NCBI RefSeq assembly: GCF_028693495.1
Contig: NZ_JAQUVG010000007.1
Location: forward strand, 1 to 60,282
Origin: Zoogloea sp.
GTDB taxonomy: Bacteria > Pseudomonadota > Gammaproteobacteria > Burkholderiales > Rhodocyclaceae
DNA length: 60,282 bases
Direction of reading: 5' to 3'
Shown here: positions 55,226-60,282 of the stretch, piece after piece
Layout of the letters: every line of letters begins with the position of its first letter
Numbering within the stretch: position 1 is the first letter of the stretch
Notes under the pieces: model-generated
Told to the model about the DNA's origin: nothing
What the model saw: the letters and a program-made list of their open reading frames with translations, nothing else
Databases searched by the model: none
Program-made: the position numbers and the translations under genes

Positions 55226-56605
55226 TCAATCCGATCCCGATTCGAGGGGCATCCTCAACATTGCATCGATCAATCCGCCCGCCCCGGGAGCGGCCGGCAC
55301 CACTTCATCACTTTCAGCCCGCAGCTCCAGGGCTGCCAGTTCATCACCGACGCTGGGCATCTCCCCCAGCTGCAGGGCGAAGACCTCCAGGGAGGCGCCC
55401 CTGAGCAAGGCCGTCAGCATCTCGGCCCGCTGGCTCTGGCGGGCCAGTTCCGCATAATCCCGCAGGCGCTCCTCGTCAAACACGAAGGCATTGCGCACCA
55501 GCCCGCGATCCAGCAGCTTCTGGTGCAGGGAAGCGCCCGCCAGGGGATCCCCCCCCAGGCGCATCATCCGGTCGTAAGCCCAGCGATCCGCGTTGTCGAA
55601 GACCGTGGTCGCCACCCAGGACAGGCTCGACACCGACAGGCCCACCCGGGCCATGAAGGAATCCCGCAGTACGTTGCCCGCCTGGCGCGCCACGGTCTTG
55701 CCCAGTTCTTCTCCCACCTTCTGCAGGTAATCCCTGCTGGCCTGTTCGGCCAGGCTGCGGGCCGCCTCCTGCAAGGCCTGCTTGGCAGCCGCCTCGCCAG
55801 CCTGCTTCGCAGCGGCCGCAGCCGCCGCCTGGGCCGCCTGACTGGCCGCAACCTTGGCCGCCTCCGCCGCCGCGTTGAGCCCCACCGCCAGGGAGGCCAC
55901 CTCGAACAGGGTGGAGACGATCTCCTTGCTGTAATGGAAGGTCTTCATCCGCGCCCCGCCCTCCTCGGAGAGGCCCTGGGTCCATAGCACCATCCACAGG
56001 GCTTCGTCGGCGCTGACCTGGGGCACGAACACCTCCAGGGGGTGGATGCTCATGAGCCAGTGAAAATCCTGGTAACCGGGCGTGAGGGGCGGCGCCAGGC
56101 GGGTATAGCCCCGGCACACCTGAAAGGGCTTGATGACGATCGTCTTGCCTGCTGCGGTCTTGATGGGGAAAGGGTCTCCGTCATCCCGCAGCTCGGCCAG
56201 CTCCTCCAGCATCTTGGTGGAATTACGTTTGGCATAGCCATCGATGTCGACGATCTTGTCGCCCGGGGTGAGACCTGAATCGGCGGTTGCGGCCACCACC
56301 GTCAAGCGCTCATCCACCTGCAGCGCCCGCACCCAGGCCACCCGGTCATCCTCGGGCCAGTCGTAGCTGGTGGCCACACTGAAGGGAAGCTCCCACTGAC
56401 GGCTGCACTCCGGATCCTTCAGGGCCGCCGAACGGGCAATGGCCGGGCGCAAGGCACGCTCCCCATGCCCGAGCATGCGCAGGCTGGCGAGCAGCCCCTC
56501 ATTGACCTTGCGCCCATCATCCACCGTGTATTTGACCGTACTGCAGGCGCTCAGCAGGGTGGTCAGGATCAGCAGGCACGGCAGGAAGCGGGGGAAAGAG
56601 GACAT
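55226..56605 (-). CDS. Lipoprotein with PDZ-like segment, partner of the MORN protein
   Basis: A 459-residue lipoprotein with lipobox LLSAC (Cys21). Residues about 90-170 include ADSGLTPGDKIVDIDGYA, a PDZ-type loop, though no protease motif (HExxH or GDSGG) is present. A 55-residue Ala-rich amphipathic stretch (AAEAAKVAASQAAQAAAAAA and onwards) forms a membrane-active-looking or coiled helix at about 245-300. The C-terminal half is helical with no known family. Start MSSFPRF set by the lipobox. It starts in the gap shared with divergent tkt. Function unknown. Confidence 0.75.
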   Translation of the reverse strand: MSSFPRFLPCLLILTTLLSACSTVKYTVDDGRKVNEGLLASLRMLGHGERALRPAIARSAALKDPECSRQWELPFSVATSYDWPEDDRVAWVRALQVDERLTVVAATADSGLTPGDKIVDIDGYAKRNSTKMLEELAELRDDGDPFPIKTAAGKTIVIKPFQVCRGYTRLAPPLTPGYQDFHWLMSIHPLEVFVPQVSADEALWMVLWTQGLSEEGGARMKTFHYSKEIVSTLFEVASLAVGLNAAAEAAKVAASQAAQAAAAAAAKQAGEAAAKQALQEAARSLAEQASRDYLQKVGEELGKTVARQAGNVLRDSFMARVGLSVSSLSWVATTVFDNADRWAYDRMMRLGGDPLAGASLHQKLLDRGLVRNAFVFDEERLRDYAELARQSQRAEMLTALLRGASLEVFALQLGEMPSVGDELAALELRAESDEVVPAAPGAGGLIDAMLRMPLESGSD

Positions 56606-56783
56606 CGACCAAGCCGTAAGTAAATGTAAGAACCGGCAACGGGGCCGATTATGCCGCAGTTTTGCCGCCGGCATCGGGGGATCCATCACGCCGCCGGGAA
56701 CACCCCGAAAGCCTACCCAAGTACCGGGAAATCAAAGATAATTGCAGTCTTTGCGCGCCGTTTGCCCGGCCGAAGGTCCTTCG

Positions 56784-58814
56784 ATGTCTTCTTCGCGTAA
56801 TGTCAAGCTGCCCGTCTTCAACCCCCTGACTGGCGCGATTCGCGCGCTGGCCATGGACGCCGTCCAGAAGGCCAGTTCCGGCCACCCTGGCGCTCCGATG
56901 GGCATGGCCGAAATCGCCGAAGTGCTGTGGCGCCGTCATCTGCGTCACAACCCCGCCAATCCCCACTGGGCCGACCGGGACCGCTTCGTGCAGTCCAACG
57001 GCCACGGCTCGATGCTGATCTACGCCCTGCTGCACCTCACCGGCTACGATCTGTCCATCGACGACCTCCAGAACTTCCGCCAGCTCCACAGCAAGACCCC
57101 TGGCCACCCGGAAGTCGGCTACACCCCCGGCGTCGAGACCACCACCGGCCCCCTGGGTCAGGGCATCACCAACGCCGTGGGCATGGCCCTGGCCGAAAAG
57201 CTGCTGGCCGCCGATTTCAATCGCCCTGGTCACGAGATCGTCAACCACCACACCTACGTGTTCCTGGGGGACGGCTGCCTGATGGAAGGCATCTCCCATG
57301 AAGCCTGTTCGCTGGCCGGCACCTGGGGTCTGGGCAAGCTGATCGCCTTCTACGACGACAACAACATCTCCATTGACGGCCACGTGGACGGCTGGTTCAC
57401 CGACGACACCCCGAAGCGCTTTGAAGCCTATGGCTGGCATGTGATCCGCGACGTCCAGGGCCACGACCCGGTCGCGATCGAGGCCGCTCTCAAGGCGGCC
57501 CAGGCCGAAACCGGCAAGCCCTCGCTGATCTGCTGCAAGACCATCATCGGCGCCGGCGCCCCCAACAAGCAGGACAGCCACGACGTCCACGGTGCCCCCC
57601 TGGGCAATGCCGAGATCGAAGCCGCCCGCGCCTACATCGGCTGGGCCCACGCCCCCTTCGAGATCCCCGCCGACGTCTACGCCGCCTGGGACGCCCGGAC
57701 CAAGGGCGCTGCCTTTGAGGCCGAGTGGAACACCCGCTTCGCCGCCTACGCCGCCGAGTTCCCTGAACTCGCCACCGAGTTCACCCGCCGCATGGCCGGC
57801 GACCTGCCCGCCGACTGGGCCGCCCACGTGGACGCCGTACTCGCCACGGTCACCGCAAAGGGCGAAACCATCGCCACCCGCAAGGCCAGCCAGAACAGCA
57901 TCGAAGCCTTCGCGCCCAAGCTGCCCGAGCTTCTCGGCGGCTCCGCTGACCTGGCCGGCTCCAACCTGACCCTGTGGTCCGGCGCCAGGGGCGTCAGCAA
58001 AAACAACGGCGGCAACTACGTGTACTACGGCGTGCGCGAGTTCGGCATGGCGGCCATCGCCAACGGCATCGCCCTGCACGGCGGCCTGATCCCCTACACC
58101 GCCACCTTCCTGATGTTCAGCGAGTACGCCCGCAATGCCCTGCGCATGGCGGCGCTGATGAAGGTGCGCCAGATCTTCGTGTTCACCCACGACTCCATCG
58201 GCCTCGGCGAAGATGGCCCGACCCACCAGCCCGTCGAGCAGACCGCTTCCCTGCGCCTGATTCCCAACATGGACGTGTGGCGCCCCTGCGACACCACCGA
58301 ATCCGCCGTGGCCTGGGCCGCCTCCATCGAGCGTCGCGAAGGGCCGTCGTCCCTCGCGTTCTCCCGCCAGAACCTGCCCTTCCAGGCTCGCAGCGCCCAG
58401 CAGGTGGCCGATATCCGTCGTGGCGGCTACATCCTTTCCGAAGCCGGTACTGCAGCACAGCCAGCCGCCGCACAAGCCGTTATCATCGCGACCGGATCGG
58501 AAGTCGCCCTGGCCGTAGCCGCCCAGCAGCAGCTGGCCGACGAGGGCATCGCCGTGCGCGTGGTGTCGATGCCCAGCACCAACGTCTTCGATCGCCAGGA
58601 TGCGGCCTACCGCGCCGCCGTGCTGCCCGCAGGCCTGCCCCGGGTGGCAGTGGAAGCCGGCGTCACCGACGGCTGGTACAAGTACGTGGGCCTCGAGGGC
58701 GCCGTGATCGGCCTCGACCGCTTCGGCGAGTCGGCCCCGGCGGGAGAGCTGTTCAAGTATTTCGGCATCACCGCCGACGCCGTCGTGGCCGCCGTGAAGA
58801 AGGTTCTCGCCTGA
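56784..58814 (+). CDS. tkt: Transketolase
   Basis: A 676-residue thiamine-diphosphate enzyme that moves two-carbon units between sugar phosphates in the Calvin and pentose-phosphate cycles. Key blocks are [36 protein letters not shown], the ThDP site [18 protein letters not shown] with DDNNISIDG, and [15 protein letters not shown] in the pyrimidine domain. Start MSSSRNVKL has AAGG upstream. gap follows after 101 bp containing a hairpin, then pgk, the common betaproteobacterial arrangement. Confidence 0.96.
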   Translation: MSSSRNVKLPVFNPLTGAIRALAMDAVQKASSGHPGAPMGMAEIAEVLWRRHLRHNPANPHWADRDRFVQSNGHGSMLIYALLHLTGYDLSIDDLQNFRQLHSKTPGHPEVGYTPGVETTTGPLGQGITNAVGMALAEKLLAADFNRPGHEIVNHHTYVFLGDGCLMEGISHEACSLAGTWGLGKLIAFYDDNNISIDGHVDGWFTDDTPKRFEAYGWHVIRDVQGHDPVAIEAALKAAQAETGKPSLICCKTIIGAGAPNKQDSHDVHGAPLGNAEIEAARAYIGWAHAPFEIPADVYAAWDARTKGAAFEAEWNTRFAAYAAEFPELATEFTRRMAGDLPADWAAHVDAVLATVTAKGETIATRKASQNSIEAFAPKLPELLGGSADLAGSNLTLWSGARGVSKNNGGNYVYYGVREFGMAAIANGIALHGGLIPYTATFLMFSEYARNALRMAALMKVRQIFVFTHDSIGLGEDGPTHQPVEQTASLRLIPNMDVWRPCDTTESAVAWAASIERREGPSSLAFSRQNLPFQARSAQQVADIRRGGYILSEAGTAAQPAAAQAVIIATGSEVALAVAAQQQLADEGIAVRVVSMPSTNVFDRQDAAYRAAVLPAGLPRVAVEAGVTDGWYKYVGLEGAVIGLDRFGESAPAGELFKYFGITADAVVAAVKKVLA

Positions 58815-58844
58815 GCGGGCGGTACGCCGGACGCAACAACAGGG

Positions 58845-58866
58845 TCGGCACCCTGCAGGGTGCCGA
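58845..58866 (+). terminator. Hairpin between tkt and gap
   Basis: TCGGCACCC and GGGTGCCGA form a 9-bp perfect stem with a TGCA loop, 31 bp after the tkt stop. No T-tract follows, so it may be a partial terminator or an mRNA-processing/stabilising element in a shared transcript. Confidence 0.5.
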
Positions 58867-58915
58867 ATGCAACGTGATCGTGGTTTCGTGTATTTAAGAC
58901 TAGGGAGAAGAATCG

Positions 58916-59944
<1,029 letters not shown>

Positions 59945-59957
59945 TACCGCTGTTTCG

Positions 59958-59984
59958 ACGCCCCGCCCCGTGCGGGGCGTTTTT
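59958..59984 (+). terminator. Intrinsic terminator/attenuator between gap and pgk
   Basis: ACGCCCCG and CGGGGCGT form an 8-bp stem with a 7-nt loop, followed at once by TTTTTC. It begins 14 bp after the gap stop. As pgk lies only 27 bp further, it would reduce or gate read-through into pgk. Confidence 0.8.
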
Positions 59985-60011
59985 CATTCCGACGCCTCAA
60001 AGTACATCATC

Positions 60012-60282
60012 ATGCAAGTCAAGAAACTCACCGATCTCGACGTCAAGGGCAAGAAGGTCTTCATCCGCGCCGACCTCAACGTTCCCCAGGACGACGCCGG
60101 CAACATCACCGAAGACACCCGCATCCGCGCCTCCATCCCGTCCATCAAGTTCGCCCTCGAAGGCGGCGCGGCGGTCATGGTCACCTCCCACCTGGGTCGC
60201 CCCACCGAAGGCGAGCTGAACGCCGACGACACCCTCGCCCCCGTGGCCGTGCGCCTGGGCCAGATGCTCGGCAAGCCGGTGC
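60012..60282 (+). CDS. pgk: Phosphoglycerate kinase, N-terminal part (runs off window end)
   Basis: Ninety codons of phosphoglycerate kinase before the window edge. [42 protein letters not shown] and [10 protein letters not shown] match the substrate-binding N-domain. The Shine-Dalgarno is weak, so translation may depend on coupling or the sequence upstream. It lies directly downstream of the gap terminator. Confidence 0.95.
   Translation, partial: MQVKKLTDLDVKGKKVFIRADLNVPQDDAGNITEDTRIRASIPSIKFALEGGAAVMVTSHLGRPTEGELNADDTLAPVAVRLGQMLGKPV

Overview
The window is a 60 kb stretch of high-GC bacterial chromosome, densely packed with genes on both strands. I see no rRNA, tRNA, CRISPR array, plasmid or phage module. 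The gene content points to a betaproteobacterium, most likely Rhodocyclales (Azospira/Dechloromonas-like). Supporting features are the rpe-gph-trpE-trpGDC cluster, a tkt-gap-pgk glycolysis/Calvin block, a phosphoribulokinase, a Wolinella-type frdCAB complex, OvoA, an exosortase-associated acyltransferase, and a polar-flagellum-type fliC-flaG-fliD-fliS-fliT cluster with sigma-28 promoters. The taxonomic call is inference from content, not from a search.

Layout. 1-8.3 kb (minus): rpe, gph, trpE, trpG, trpD, trpC, then the N-terminal part of tamB running off the window. 8.4-16.4 kb (plus): apaG, a cytosolic CZB-type chemoreceptor with its own sigma-28 promoter, a LysE-type exporter, an Atm1-like ABC exporter, dinB and ovoA. 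16.4-19.7 kb (minus): a CBS-GGDEF-EAL protein, a ZIP metal transporter and a tiny His-containing membrane protein. 19.7-21.3 kb (plus): alkB and a parvulin. 21.4-27 kb (minus): frdB, frdA (interrupted by a one-base frameshift), frdC, a CDF metal exporter and a ThiF-like adenylyltransferase. 27.2-28.9 kb (plus): an exosortase-associated N-acyltransferase and a nitroreductase. 28.9-36.3 kb (minus): a two-gene response regulator/PP2C plus response regulator/HATPase module, an RND pump with its adaptor behind a palindromic operator, and cbiX. 36.5-39.6 kb: M23 peptidase, tcdA, a HAD phosphatase and a small secreted protein.

39.6-46.1 kb is the late flagellar filament region: a decayed IS4-type transposase tail, two tandem sigma-28 promoters, then fliC, flaG, fliD, fliS, fliT, a FliK-like protein and an FlhB-tail protein. 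46-51.5 kb (minus): yggX, a PAS-GGDEF cyclase, argA, pap and rsmE. 51.6-60.3 kb: an inositol-phosphatase family gene, a 15-bp perfect dyad, phosphoribulokinase, a MORN-repeat protein with a partner lipoprotein (minus), then tkt, gap and partial pgk.

How they work together: tkt, gap, pgk, prk and rpe supply Calvin-cycle/pentose-phosphate carbon flow. The gap product carries residues at the cofactor pocket that suggest NADP(H) use. Motility genes, a sigma-28-driven zinc-binding-type chemoreceptor and two c-di-GMP enzymes form a motility/signalling theme. The candidates most worth following are the ThiF-acyltransferase-nitroreductase locus (a possible uncharacterised small-molecule pathway), the MORN/lipoprotein pair, and the small regulatory elements listed below.
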